Made by a program: the position numbers and the translations under genes. The notes under the pieces are model-generated. The model was not told the origin of the DNA and made no database searches. It saw only the letters and a list, made by a program, of their open reading frames with translations. Below, in pieces: positions 1-6,636 of a DNA stretch of 30,027 bases. Each line of letters opens with the position of its first letter. Position 1 is the first letter of the stretch. This DNA comes from Candidatus Woesearchaeota archaeon (GTDB taxonomy: Archaea; Nanobdellota; Nanobdellia; Woesearchaeales; UBA525): positions 1-30,027 of the forward strand of contig JAAOYD010000111.1 in NCBI GenBank assembly GCA_018221165.1. The letters run 5' to 3'.

Positions 1-1161
1 CTACCTGGTGAGTATTCTGAAGCTGACGAGATGAGCGGCAGTCTCGCCTCCAGCCCTGATGAAGAGCGTTTGATGCGCAGCGTCCTTGAGAATGACGAGC
101 AAACAATCGATGACGGCGCTGTCGTCGCTGAATCTATCAATCAAGGTGTGGGCAGCTTCACACCGGATCTTATGTTCCAGAATCTCGTGCAGGATTATCG
201 TAACGCGAAGCGTTTGTATGGCGAGACCCTCATCCGCGCCCTTTCGGGTTACAGCCCTGACTATGTGCGGAAGAACGTGAACATCCCTGAGTTCCAACAG
301 GCATTGCAACAACAGATTGAAGAGAATGTCGAGGCACTGAAGAACCGCGGTGTTCTGGATGAGCAAGGTGGTGTCACCGAACGCGCAATTAAGCTCGCGG
401 CGCTTGTCACATACACTGAAGAGCTTGACCATCTGGTGAGTAAGGGGCTTGGCCGGAAAGCTATGAAAGAGCGCGACATCTATGGTGAGAAGGAAGATGC
501 TGTTCCATACAAAAAAGGTAAATTCAGATTTAGAGATATCTCGTTGCGGCGCAGTGTCAAGACTGCTGTGCGACGTGGCCACGACGAAGTACAAGTTGCA
601 GATTTACAGGCACACGAGCGCGCGCACAAAGGACGCATTCAGGTGGTGTACGCCATGGATGCCTCTGGAAGCATGCGCGGCAAAAAACTCGCCATGTCGA
701 AACGCGCTGGTGTGGCACTCGCCTACAGAGCGGTAGAGGAGCGCAATGAGGTCGGCCTTGTGGTGTTCACCAGCAAGGTGGAAGAAAGCATTGCGCCGAC
801 GCAGGATTTCAAGTTGCTACTCCAGGAACTTGTTCGTATTCATGCTGGTCAAGAAACTGACTTGGCAAAGACCATCTTACATAGCGTAACGCTGTTCGCA
901 AAGGAGGAGTGCACCAAGCACCTTTTGTTCTTGACAGATGCTGTGCCGACGAAGGGGAAGGATCCCTGGCGGGAAACGTTGGAAGCGGCAGGTATAGCGC
1001 GTGATAATGGCGTGACCATCAGCATCGTTGGTATCTCGCTCGACGACGAAGGCGAGAAGCTGGCGAGGAAAGTTGTTGAAGTCGGTCAAGGTCGTCTGTA
1101 TCGCGTGACTGATATCGAAGAATTGGACGCTGTTATTCTTGAAGATTATGACGCGCTCTAA
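1..1161 (+). CDS. VWA-domain protein, Mg-chelatase ChlD-like (5' partial)
   Basis: The reading frame is open from the first base, so the N-terminus probably lies outside the window; an internal ATG exists at 31. The C-terminal half is a von Willebrand factor A domain. Its MIDAS metal site DASGS is encoded at 658-672, followed by a T-containing loop (GQETDLAKT) and the LFLTDAVPT strand that supplies the third MIDAS element. The region before it is helical and charged, as in the linker of ChlD/BchD-like proteins. In that family a VWA protein works with a MoxR/ChlI-type AAA+ ATPase to remodel a partner protein or insert a metal. The missing upstream part could carry that ATPase or be a separate gene. 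The stop codon (1159-1161) interlocks with the stop of the convergent DAC-like gene, a 4-bp overlap. The VWA assignment is firm; the substrate is unknown. Confidence 0.85.
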   Translation, partial: LPGEYSEADEMSGSLASSPDEERLMRSVLENDEQTIDDGAVVAESINQGVGSFTPDLMFQNLVQDYRNAKRLYGETLIRALSGYSPDYVRKNVNIPEFQQALQQQIEENVEALKNRGVLDEQGGVTERAIKLAALVTYTEELDHLVSKGLGRKAMKERDIYGEKEDAVPYKKGKFRFRDISLRRSVKTAVRRGHDEVQVADLQAHERAHKGRIQVVYAMDASGSMRGKKLAMSKRAGVALAYRAVEERNEVGLVVFTSKVEESIAPTQDFKLLLQELVRIHAGQETDLAKTILHSVTLFAKEECTKHLLFLTDAVPTKGKDPWRETLEAAGIARDNGVTISIVGISLDDEGEKLARKVVEVGQGRLYRVTDIEELDAVILEDYDAL

Positions 1162-1838
1162 GCTGGTGATGCGTAGCCGAGTGCTCCTGCAACAGGCGGT
1201 GGTGAACGAGGAGTGCCGAGTCTTCGACGCATAAATTCATCACAAGTAATAATATCAGCAGTGGGTCGAGCGAGTTCGTCTTCCGAACGGGATGAGAGGA
1301 TAGCATAGCCGTCTTGGAATACACGAACTGTACCACTACTGCTCAGCACGAGAACATAGCTGTCTCTGTGGGTTTTCGCGTAGTCGGCACTTGCTGCGAT
1401 GGCGGTGATGTGCCAGGTACCGAGTTGGTTGCCTATGAGTCCAAAGTCCTCGGGTGTGATGTCTCCTTCAATGCCTCTATCTTCTCTGACGTAGGCACCC
1501 CAGTTCGTGGTAAAGAAATGCATTCTGTTCCGGTAAGAGTTACCATCCATGACGAGAGCACCATCAAGGTTGTCCTTGCTCACTTTATCGTAGGTGAGTA
1601 TGTTGCGGAGCGCCAGTTCAAGATCTCCTTGTGGTACCCTGCTCTTCACTGGTTCGAGGAGTGCTGGATCGTAATGTGAGACAATAGTCGTCCCTGCGCC
1701 TTGTGAGCGTGCGTGCCCGTAGACATTGCTGAGGGTGTCGAGGACGAGGGAGAGGTTACCTTGGTTGAGAAGGCGTTCGCCAATACTGTTGTAGTGAAGC
1801 GTCTGGTCGGCGAGTGTGAACTGTCCTTGTGCTGCCAT
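1158..1838 (-). CDS. DisA_N / diadenylate cyclase-like domain protein with altered RHR motif
   Basis: This 226-residue protein resembles the DAC (DisA_N) fold that makes cyclic di-AMP from two ATP. The DGA motif is at D92-G93-A94, within NLDGALVMDGN. The second signature, normally GTRHR, appears here as GTWHI (140-144), followed by a typical strand-turn-strand run (SYVLVLSSSGTVRVFQDG). So the metal-binding Asp and the central His are kept, while both Arg of RHR are replaced. Archaeal DacZ is longer and has an extra domain; here about 70 N-terminal residues precede the DAC-like part. The start has an SD-like AGGGGG (1844-1850, minus strand), and the TATA box at 1916-1929 predicts a leader of about 60 nt, unlike the leaderless neighbours. 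A palindrome lies just downstream of that TATA box. The protein may be a catalytically altered or inactive DAC, or a c-di-AMP binder; family membership is by motif only. Confidence 0.6.
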   Translation of the reverse strand: MAAQGQFTLADQTLHYNSIGERLLNQGNLSLVLDTLSNVYGHARSQGAGTTIVSHYDPALLEPVKSRVPQGDLELALRNILTYDKVSKDNLDGALVMDGNSYRNRMHFFTTNWGAYVREDRGIEGDITPEDFGLIGNQLGTWHITAIAASADYAKTHRDSYVLVLSSSGTVRVFQDGYAILSSRSEDELARPTADIITCDEFMRRRLGTPRSPPPVAGALGYASPA

Positions 1839-1891
1839 TGATAACCCCCTAGTTCTGCGCTGTCGCTCTCAATGAGAGTAATCAGAGTAAA

Positions 1892-1915
1892 CTAGTATAC
1901 AATAATGAATACTAG
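1892..1915. promoter_or_regulatory. Operator-like perfect inverted repeat at the DAC-like promoter
   Basis: CTAGTAT (1892-1898) and ATACTAG (1909-1915) form a perfect 7-bp inverted repeat with a 10-bp spacer. It lies between the minus-strand TATA box and the predicted start site near 1897, where a bound dimer would block initiation. A further GTATAC is at 1941-1946. The regulator is unknown. Confidence 0.5.
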
Positions 1916-1929
1916 GATATATATAAATC
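1916..1929 (-). promoter_or_regulatory. TATA box for the DAC-like gene
   Basis: The minus strand reads GATTTATATATATC. It is centred about 85 bp upstream of the start codon, so a leader of roughly 60 nt is predicted. Confidence 0.55.
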
Positions 1930-1998
1930 TTTCTTTTTTGGTATACGAAAAACCACTCTAGAAGGCTGAAACAGCAATGAGTGGCACTGTGAGCGAAC

Positions 1999-2008
1999 CT
2001 TTAAAAGG
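1999..2008 (+). promoter_or_regulatory. TATA box for the metallophosphoesterase gene
   Basis: CTTTAAAAGG is centred about 26 bp before the ATG at 2030, which fits a leaderless mRNA. Confidence 0.6.
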
Positions 2009-2029
2009 AAACGGCAGTCCCAGAACACT

Positions 2030-2659
2030 ATGAGAATCTACGCGTTCGCTGATCTCCACGGCAATACCAAAGCGCTAGCGAAGATGCGGAAGGCAGTCAA
2101 GGAAGCAAAGCCCGACCTTGTCGTGTGCGTCGGAGACCTTACTGTGTTCGAACACGAGATGCGCCCGTTGCTGAGCAGGCTTCAAATGCTCAACGTCCCA
2201 GTACTGATGCTCCACGGCAATCACGAAGAAGAATCGCGCATGCGCAAAGCCTGTGCCAAGTTCTCCAGAATTACCTTCATGCATCTCGAGCACATAGACA
2301 TCAAAGGATATACCTTCGTCGTGCATGGCGGCGGCGGCTTCGACGACCACTATCCCGAGCTCGAGGAGCAACTCAAGACCAAGGAATGGAAGGCACTCAA
2401 GTGGGACAAGGTCATATTCCTCAGCCACGCACCACCCCATGGCACCACACTCGACGATGTCGGCGAGCCTGATGAAGAATGGCATGTCGGCAGCAAGACC
2501 CTCACAAAGCTCATCAAGCGAAAGAAACCCTTGCTCGTCCTCGCAGGACACATCCACGAATGCTTCAACACCTCCGATAAGATAGGACAAACCCTCTGCG
2601 AAAACCCTGGACCGAGCGGGAAGCTCTACGACCTCAAGCAGCTCGAAGGGAAATCTTAA
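2030..2659 (+). CDS. Calcineurin-like metallophosphoesterase
   Basis: This 209-residue protein carries the full motif set of the calcineurin-like phosphoesterase superfamily: DxH near the N-terminus (D8, H10), GD (D36), GNHE (N64, H65), a histidine in LSHAPPHG (H133) and GHIH (H174, H176). These residues bind two metal ions that activate water for phosphoester hydrolysis. The length and the DLHGN opening fit the small cytoplasmic members (YfcE/MJ0936-like), which act on cyclic nucleotides or other diesters. There is no signal peptide. It is divergently oriented from the DAC-like gene, so a cyclic-nucleotide phosphodiesterase role is conceivable, but nothing in the sequence fixes the substrate. 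The start is supported by a TATA box 26 bp upstream and by the MRIYAFAD strand beginning directly at Met1. Confidence 0.9.
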   Translation: MRIYAFADLHGNTKALAKMRKAVKEAKPDLVVCVGDLTVFEHEMRPLLSRLQMLNVPVLMLHGNHEEESRMRKACAKFSRITFMHLEHIDIKGYTFVVHGGGGFDDHYPELEEQLKTKEWKALKWDKVIFLSHAPPHGTTLDDVGEPDEEWHVGSKTLTKLIKRKKPLLVLAGHIHECFNTSDKIGQTLCENPGPSGKLYDLKQLEGKS

Positions 2660-2662
2660 ATA
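2655..2662 (+). promoter_or_regulatory. TATA box for the gene at 2685
   Basis: CTTAAATA overlaps the stop of the preceding gene and is centred about 26 bp before ATG 2685. This supports that start over the in-frame GTG at 2673. Confidence 0.5.
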
Positions 2663-2684
2663 ATGGAGATGAGTGGGTACAATC

Positions 2685-3182
2685 ATGGACGTCACTGACA
2701 CTGTCAACAAAATTGAAGCGAGTCCCGAATTCAAGGAGTTCTCCAAGGAACATACAGAAGCTTACCTCGCCCATATCTTCTCAATGCATGAACAACCCGG
2801 AGCATTCTCGCTCCAGATTGGCTATTTCTCGCCGAAGAGCGACAAGATGACGGTGTTCGAGACTGAGCCTTTGAAGCGCCTCCCGGACGATGAGACCTTC
2901 AAGAAGGAAGGTACAGTTGCCCAGCTCGACCTCGAGAAGGTGAAGGTCAGCATGGCCGAGGCTGAGGAAAAGGCCCTCCTGTTTCAGCGCGAGAAGTACT
3001 CTGCGGAGCTTGTAACGAAGATTATCATCGTGCTCCAGCACCTGGACGCCCAGGTCTATAATTTCACGCTTGTGACGAAGAATTTCAACATTCTGAACAT
3101 CAGGCTAGATGCCACTTCTGGCGAGGTCGCAAGCCATGAAATGCGCTCAATCATGAGTCTCCGACAGAGTGACGAAGAGTAA
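2685..3182 (+). CDS. Hypothetical protein, 165 aa
   Basis: I do not recognise this gene. The product is acidic and soluble, with no signal peptide, membrane segment or cysteine cluster. The N-terminal third contains an amphipathic stretch ending around SMHEQPGAFSLQIGYFSP. The middle is charged and helical (LEKVKVSMAEAEEKALLFQ), and the last third looks like alternating strands (VYNFTLVTKNFNILNIRLD) followed by a short helix. The C-terminal strand pattern with 'ATSGEV' vaguely resembles PepSY-type repeats, but this is weak. I chose ATG 2685 because a TATA box lies 26 bp upstream; GTG 2673 would add four residues. It follows the phosphoesterase by 25 bp on the same strand and probably has its own promoter. 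Confidence 0.7.
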   Translation: MDVTDTVNKIEASPEFKEFSKEHTEAYLAHIFSMHEQPGAFSLQIGYFSPKSDKMTVFETEPLKRLPDDETFKKEGTVAQLDLEKVKVSMAEAEEKALLFQREKYSAELVTKIIIVLQHLDAQVYNFTLVTKNFNILNIRLDATSGEVASHEMRSIMSLRQSDEE

Positions 3183-3346
3183 GACGAAATAGTGTTTTCT
3201 CGACGATAATATTTGTTTTCCGTAGCCCCGTCCTATAGGTCTGCACGTCGGTTTTTCGATGGTAGAGATTCCTGATTCTAGGTCTCCTGCTATAGGTCTG
3301 GTCACAACAGAATATATAAAGCAGGCCAGGTGATATCTGTACTAGA
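3183..3346. other. Non-coding stretch with an 11-bp direct repeat
   Basis: This is one of the two largest gaps in the window. It contains CTATAGGTCTG twice (3233-3243 and 3290-3300), with a related CTAGGTCTCCTG just before the second copy, and two short T-runs (GTTTTCC and GGTTTTTCG) that could be archaeal U-rich terminators for the upstream gene. I see no tRNA or conserved RNA fold. A small RNA or a regulatory site for the downstream radical SAM gene is possible. Confidence 0.4.
3311..3320 (+). promoter_or_regulatory. Strong TATA box upstream of the radical SAM region
   Basis: AATATATAAA is a strong archaeal TATA box. Its predicted start site (about 3340) lies a few bases before a 24-codon open frame at 3347. 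Confidence 0.55.
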
Positions 3347-3421
3347 ATGGGGAAAGAAATTAGCTACGAGGCGAAGATCAAGAGCGCCTCTTTGAGTTCC
3401 TTCTTTGAAGACGAGGAGTAA
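3347..3421 (+). CDS. Possible 24-aa small ORF / leader peptide
   Basis: ATG 3347 opens a 24-codon frame ending at TAA 3419-3421, with product MGKEISYEAKIK followed by SASLSSFFEDEE. It sits about 7 nt after the transcription start predicted from the TATA box at 3311, and its end overlaps the upstream TTG-initiated extension of the radical SAM frame. The charged sequence shows no signal peptide. It could be a translated leader that affects the next gene, or chance. There is no homology evidence. Confidence 0.3.
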   Translation: MGKEISYEAKIKSASLSSFFEDEE

Positions 3422-3424
3422 GGG

Positions 3425-3431
3425 TTTTAAA
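3425..3431 (+). promoter_or_regulatory. TATA-like box for the radical SAM gene
   Basis: TTTTAAA is centred about 28 bp before ATG 3456, matching the leaderless spacing seen elsewhere in the window. Confidence 0.45.
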
Positions 3432-3455
3432 CCGGCCAATTCTTCTCGTCGAGCT

Positions 3456-4160
3456 ATGGATGCCTATATTCGCGAGGTCCTTTCTGATGGCGACAGCGCC
3501 GTCGTGCGACTCAGTGGTTGCGACTACCGCTGCCGTTTCTGCAATGTCCCTGACCTCGTTGAGTTCCAAACTGGAGAGCAGCGGGAGCTACGCGAGGTCA
3601 TGGCAGAGATTACCGCGCTCGCTCCAAACGCTGTGGTGTTCACCGGTGGTGAACCTTTGCTCCAGCGCCAAGCCCTTCTCGAGCTGCTCAAGCAATGCAA
3701 GGCCAAAGGCTACCGCACAATCGTGGATACCAACGCATCCAAGCCAGATGTCATCAAGAGTTTGCTCGCCGAGTCTCTTGTCGATGAGTTCCGCGTCGAC
3801 GTGAAAGCCCCTCTCGCAAGCTTCGATAAAGTGACCAAAGCAGCCACCTTCTTCAAGCCAGCAGAAGCGCTGTTCATGGAGTTCACAGAATCACTCACGC
3901 TCCTCAAGAGCAATCAAAAGAACCTCACCTGCTCATTCAAAACAGTGGTCACGCCCAGCCTCATCTACAAGAAGGAAGAGTTCTTGGAACTCGGAAAGCT
4001 CCTCGATGGATTCCAGGGTGAGTGGCTGCTTGTTCCGTTCAATCCAGAAGTGACGCTTGACCCGTCGCTGCAAGGAGTGGCGCCGCCAACCGCGCGTTTC
4101 CTCGACACGCTCGTCGGCTTCATCAAGAAAGAATATCCAAAGTTAGATGTCAAGGCTTAG
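3456..4160 (+). CDS. Radical SAM protein, NrdG / PFL-activase-like
   Basis: This 234-residue radical SAM enzyme has its 4Fe-4S motif Cx3Cx2C at C22, C26 and C29 (GCDYRCRFCN). It also has the SAM-binding GGEP segment (VVFTGGEPLL) and a DTNAS strand typical of the anaerobic ribonucleotide reductase activase / pyruvate-formate-lyase activase group (NrdG2-like). Such enzymes install a glycyl radical on a partner enzyme; no glycyl-radical enzyme is visible in this window. I chose ATG 3456 because a TATA box lies 28 bp upstream and little sequence precedes the cluster in this family; a TTG at 3405 would add 17 residues. Its stop interlocks by 4 bp with that of the convergent dTMP-kinase-like gene. 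Nucleotide-metabolism neighbours favour an RNR-activase role, but a 7-carboxy-7-deazaguanine-type function is not excluded. Confidence 0.8.
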   Translation: MDAYIREVLSDGDSAVVRLSGCDYRCRFCNVPDLVEFQTGEQRELREVMAEITALAPNAVVFTGGEPLLQRQALLELLKQCKAKGYRTIVDTNASKPDVIKSLLAESLVDEFRVDVKAPLASFDKVTKAATFFKPAEALFMEFTESLTLLKSNQKNLTCSFKTVVTPSLIYKKEEFLELGKLLDGFQGEWLLVPFNPEVTLDPSLQGVAPPTARFLDTLVGFIKKEYPKLDVKA

Positions 4161-4882
4161 AGTTCTTTGTAGAGCCTGACTGCTTCTTTTCGCGAGTGTT
4201 CGATGCTCGTCTCAGCGTCAGCATAGACAACACGCACACCCCTATCTGCGAAGAACTTCTTGAACTGGTCGCTTTCAAAACCGGCTTTCACTTCAAGCTG
4301 GAACTCGTAGGTCTCAAACGTTGCGTCGTCCTTCTTTTCCCGAGCTGCCAAGCGTTTGATGACTTCATTCACGTCGCTCACCGTCGGGATGACAATGAGG
4401 TCTGGCAGCACTTCTTTGCGGAGGCAGAACGCGTTTCCGTCAAGCGCAGCCACCGCATCCCAATCCAAAGCTTCACCTTTGCGTGCCGCATCGATTGGCT
4501 GGTATATGAGAGAGGTGGTCACTGCTCGGCTTTGGATGATATCAATGCCTGCTTCCAAGGCAGGAATAATGACTTGACCATAGAGTTCTTTGCGGTCTTC
4601 GGCGTAGGCTTCCGCTATCTCTGTCGCAGGATATTCCTTGTCGGCCTTGATGAGCTCTTTTCGAATCTTCACCCCCCAGCCAACATAGGTTGGTTCGCTG
4701 CTCAGGATGAGGTCGTAGCCATCGAGGTCTGTGATACTCGGATGTGTACCATGCTCTTTCCAGTAGTCATGGAGGTCGAGGATTTTCTTGCCGTCCTTCG
4801 CAGCCTGCTCTTTCATCGCATCCAGGTAGACGCCTTTACCGATTCCGTCGAGCCCGTCGAGCAGCAGAAACTTTCCACGCAT
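4157..4882 (-). CDS. Thymidylate kinase-like protein
   Basis: This 241-residue P-loop kinase resembles dTMP kinase, which phosphorylates dTMP to dTDP with ATP. The P-loop is GLDGIGKG (10-17); the usual GKS/T is GKG here, as in some divergent members. The SSEPTYVGWGVKIRKEL segment matches the EPT...G..IR phosphate/substrate region, and the DIIQSRAVTTSLIYQ segment matches the DR..S..AYQ region. The chain is longer than the usual ~210 residues, with extra charged sequence in the lid part (REKKDDATFETYEFQ). The start at 4882 is chosen because the TATA box (4906-4913) is 27 bp upstream and MRGKFLLLDG is the expected first strand; an in-frame ATG at 4933 lies upstream of that TATA box. It is divergent from the UPF0200/dCMP deaminase pair. 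Confidence 0.75.
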   Translation of the reverse strand: MRGKFLLLDGLDGIGKGVYLDAMKEQAAKDGKKILDLHDYWKEHGTHPSITDLDGYDLILSSEPTYVGWGVKIRKELIKADKEYPATEIAEAYAEDRKELYGQVIIPALEAGIDIIQSRAVTTSLIYQPIDAARKGEALDWDAVAALDGNAFCLRKEVLPDLIVIPTVSDVNEVIKRLAAREKKDDATFETYEFQLEVKAGFESDQFKKFFADRGVRVVYADAETSIEHSRKEAVRLYKEL

Positions 4883-4905
4883 GAAGAAGTGGGCGAACAA
4901 GAGCG

Positions 4906-4913
4906 TTATATAG
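4906..4913 (-). promoter_or_regulatory. TATA box for the dTMP-kinase-like gene
   Basis: The minus strand reads CTATATAA, centred about 27 bp before the start at 4882. It lies 26 bp from the oppositely facing TATA box at 4933. Confidence 0.6.
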
Positions 4914-4932
4914 TTTGCGGACGAACAAAACA

Positions 4933-4938
4933 TTTAAA
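4933..4938 (+). promoter_or_regulatory. TATA box for the UPF0200-like gene
   Basis: TTTAAA (in CATTTAAACG) is centred about 25 bp before ATG 4961, giving a leaderless mRNA. Confidence 0.6.
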
Positions 4939-4960
4939 CGAGCCTTGGGCGCTTGAGGGA

Positions 4961-5506
4961 ATGCTCGTCATAGGCTTCACCGGAAAGATGTGCGCAGGCA
5001 AGGATGCTGCAGCAGCCATCTTGCAACAGCGTGGCTTTGAGTTCCACAGCTTGAGCGACGCCATCAGAGCGGAAGCTGACAAGCGTGGGCTCGAACGGAC
5101 GCGGGAGAATCTGCGGAATCTCGGGAACGAACTTCGTGCAACCCATGGTCCGAGCGTGCTTGGCGAGCGGATGAAAGAACTGATGACAACCGAGAAGGTT
5201 GTCCTTGTGAGCATCCGCAACCCTGCTGAGGTCGAGGCCCTCCGCCAGATTGAGAAGTTTGTTCTTGTGACAATCGATGCTCCTACTGAACTTCGTTTCG
5301 AACGTGAGGTGGCTCGAGGTCGCGAGGACCCGCCAGCGTCAGTTGAAGAGTTGTTAGAACGAGAAGAGCTAGAGAACAAGGCTGATCCGAACAACCAACA
5401 ACTCGACGCGACGATGGCTTTAGCTGACGAAACCATTATGAATGATTCCTCGCTCCAAGAGCTGGGAGGCAAGGTACTCGCCTTGCTGGAGAAGTACCAT
5501 GGCTGA
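4961..5506 (+). CDS. UPF0200-type P-loop kinase (dephospho-CoA kinase / adenylate kinase-like)
   Basis: This 181-residue protein has a P-loop near its start (GFTGKMCAGKD), an 'HSLSDAIR' strand after it and an ARGREDPPAS segment that resembles the lid of nucleotide kinases. These features match the archaeal UPF0200 group, which is related to dephospho-CoA kinase and nucleoside monophosphate kinases but has no firmly known substrate. The start at 4961 follows a TATA box by 25 bp. The gene overlaps the dCMP deaminase start by 8 bp, so the two are probably translated together, which suggests a nucleotide or deoxynucleotide substrate. The open frame extends far upstream of 4961, but that part is antisense to the dTMP-kinase-like gene and is not coding. 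Confidence 0.75.
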   Translation: MLVIGFTGKMCAGKDAAAAILQQRGFEFHSLSDAIRAEADKRGLERTRENLRNLGNELRATHGPSVLGERMKELMTTEKVVLVSIRNPAEVEALRQIEKFVLVTIDAPTELRFEREVARGREDPPASVEELLEREELENKADPNNQQLDATMALADETIMNDSSLQELGGKVLALLEKYHG

Positions 5507-6032
5507 GACTATCAAGGGCGAAGACGGCAAGGTCTACGGGAAGAATCCCGACCATAAGCGCCCGGATTGGGACCAGTATTTCATCGAGATTATGCATACC
5601 GTCGGGAAACGCGGAAGTTGCGACCGAACCCGTTCTGGTGCTGTTCTTGTCAAGAACAAACAAATAATCTCAACAGGATATATCGGCGCGCCTGCAGGAT
5701 TGCCAACGTGCGACGAAGTAGGGCACCTCATCAAAGTTGTCTATGACGAACGTGGTGGAAAGCATAAGCATTGTGTCAGAACGACGCATGCAGAAGCAAA
5801 CGCAATCGCACAAGCTGCAAAGAGAGGTATCAGTTGCGATGGCGGTACAATTTATTGCCAAATGGAACCTTGTCTTGACTGTTGTAAGCTTCTCATCAAT
5901 GCCGGTATTAAACGAGTAGTATGTCAAAAGAAATATCACGCGGCCCACGATACTAGAGAAATGCTCAAGGAAGCTGGTGTGAAACTAGAAGTTATGAATA
6001 ACGAAGAAGAAGAGTACGAGCACGCTCGCTAG
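5499..6032 (+). CDS. dCMP deaminase family protein
   Basis: This 177-residue zinc-dependent cytidine/deoxycytidylate deaminase has zinc ligands H97 (in THAEANAI), C125 and C128 (in MEPCLDCC), with E99 as the proton shuttle. The N-terminal GSCDRTRSGAVLV segment is typical of dCMP deaminases, which convert dCMP to dUMP as a source of dTMP. The YIGAPAGLPTCDE region is also characteristic. The start at 5499 is supported by GGAG at 5488-5491, 7 nt upstream, inside the end of the preceding gene, with which it overlaps by 8 bp. The C-terminus is acidic. Its stop interlocks by 4 bp (CTAG) with the convergent DUF167 gene. Together with the kinase upstream and the dTMP-kinase-like gene across the promoter it suggests a pyrimidine deoxynucleotide pathway. 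Confidence 0.9.
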   Translation: MAETIKGEDGKVYGKNPDHKRPDWDQYFIEIMHTVGKRGSCDRTRSGAVLVKNKQIISTGYIGAPAGLPTCDEVGHLIKVVYDERGGKHKHCVRTTHAEANAIAQAAKRGISCDGGTIYCQMEPCLDCCKLLINAGIKRVVCQKKYHAAHDTREMLKEAGVKLEVMNNEEEEYEHAR

Positions 6033-6271
6033 TTCACAACCAACATTTTCTTTTTACTCGTATGCCCTGACTTAATCGTTACATTCTTCTTCAGCAGCTT
6101 CGAGAAGTACTTCTCTATTTCCTCATTAGCTTTCCCATCGATGGGGAGTGCCTTGACGGCTACTAAGAACACGTCCTCATCCATAGAATAACTGAGAATC
6201 TCAGTCTTCTGACTATTGGTTTTAACCTTGATGAGAATACGCTCTTTCTCGAGCAACTGAGGAAACTTCAT
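6029..6271 (-). CDS. DUF167 (YggU/UPF0235) family protein
   Basis: This 80-residue small alpha/beta protein has the family signature: an early strand (ILIKVKTNSQKTEI), a second strand (VFLVAVKALPIDGKANEEI) with the invariant PxxGKANxE core, then VTIKSGHTSKKKMLVV with the SGxxSxxK turn. Family members are widespread in archaea and bacteria and are of unknown biochemical function. It begins 3 nt after the TFS stop on the same strand, so the two form an operon. In archaea DUF167 genes often sit near information-processing genes, which fits. Its stop interlocks with that of the convergent dCMP deaminase. Confidence 0.9.
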   Translation of the reverse strand: MKFPQLLEKERILIKVKTNSQKTEILSYSMDEDVFLVAVKALPIDGKANEEIEKYFSKLLKKNVTIKSGHTSKKKMLVVN

Positions 6272-6274
6272 AAT

Positions 6275-6586
6275 CTAGCTCGCGTCGCGCCAGGTGTGGC
6301 CGCAGCCGAGGCACTTCATGAACCTTGTTTCTGGTTCGTCGCCTGCTCTCGTTTGCGCGGTCCAGTAGCCTGCGAGGCCGTGACCGCATTCCGGGCATTC
6401 CGTTTCCGTAGTGGGCAGCTTGCGGTCGTCTTCGCTGACCACTTGAATCTGCTCCTTCTCAGCGGCTTTCTCGCTGATGGTGGCCTTTTCCTTCCTGTTT
6501 GTGTAGCCGCAGCTGCAGGCGAGGAATCGCTTGCCTTTTTCCTGTTTAGGCTTCAGAATGGCTCCGCATTTCGGACAAAATAGCAT
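6275..6586 (-). CDS. tfs: Transcription factor S (TFIIS/RpoM-like)
   Basis: This 103-residue protein is full length for archaeal TFS, the RNA polymerase cleavage factor. It has an N-terminal zinc ribbon (C4, C7, C24, C26) like Rpb9 and a C-terminal zinc ribbon (C64, C67, C92, C95) like TFIIS domain III. The hairpin tip carries D83-E84 in RAGDEPETRF, the acidic pair that stimulates transcript cleavage in backtracked polymerase. All key residues are present, so it should be an active TFS rather than an inhibitory paralogue. It is first in an operon with DUF167, and the TATA-like box at 6612-6620 predicts almost no leader. Confidence 0.95.
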   Translation of the reverse strand: MLFCPKCGAILKPKQEKGKRFLACSCGYTNRKEKATISEKAAEKEQIQVVSEDDRKLPTTETECPECGHGLAGYWTAQTRAGDEPETRFMKCLGCGHTWRDAS

Positions 6587-6611
6587 CTTAGGCGCTCAAA
6601 GCCAAGGGGCT

Positions 6612-6620
6612 GTTTAAAAA
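6612..6620 (-). promoter_or_regulatory. TATA box for tfs-DUF167
   Basis: The minus strand reads TTTTTAAAC, centred 28-30 bp before the tfs start. The leader should be absent or a few bases long. Confidence 0.5.
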
Positions 6621-6636
6621 TATTGCGCTTCAGGTG

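Noticed and set aside
4196..4960. Upstream extension of the UPF0200 frame
   Set aside because: Antisense to the dTMP-kinase-like gene; the TATA box at 4933 fixes the start at 4961.
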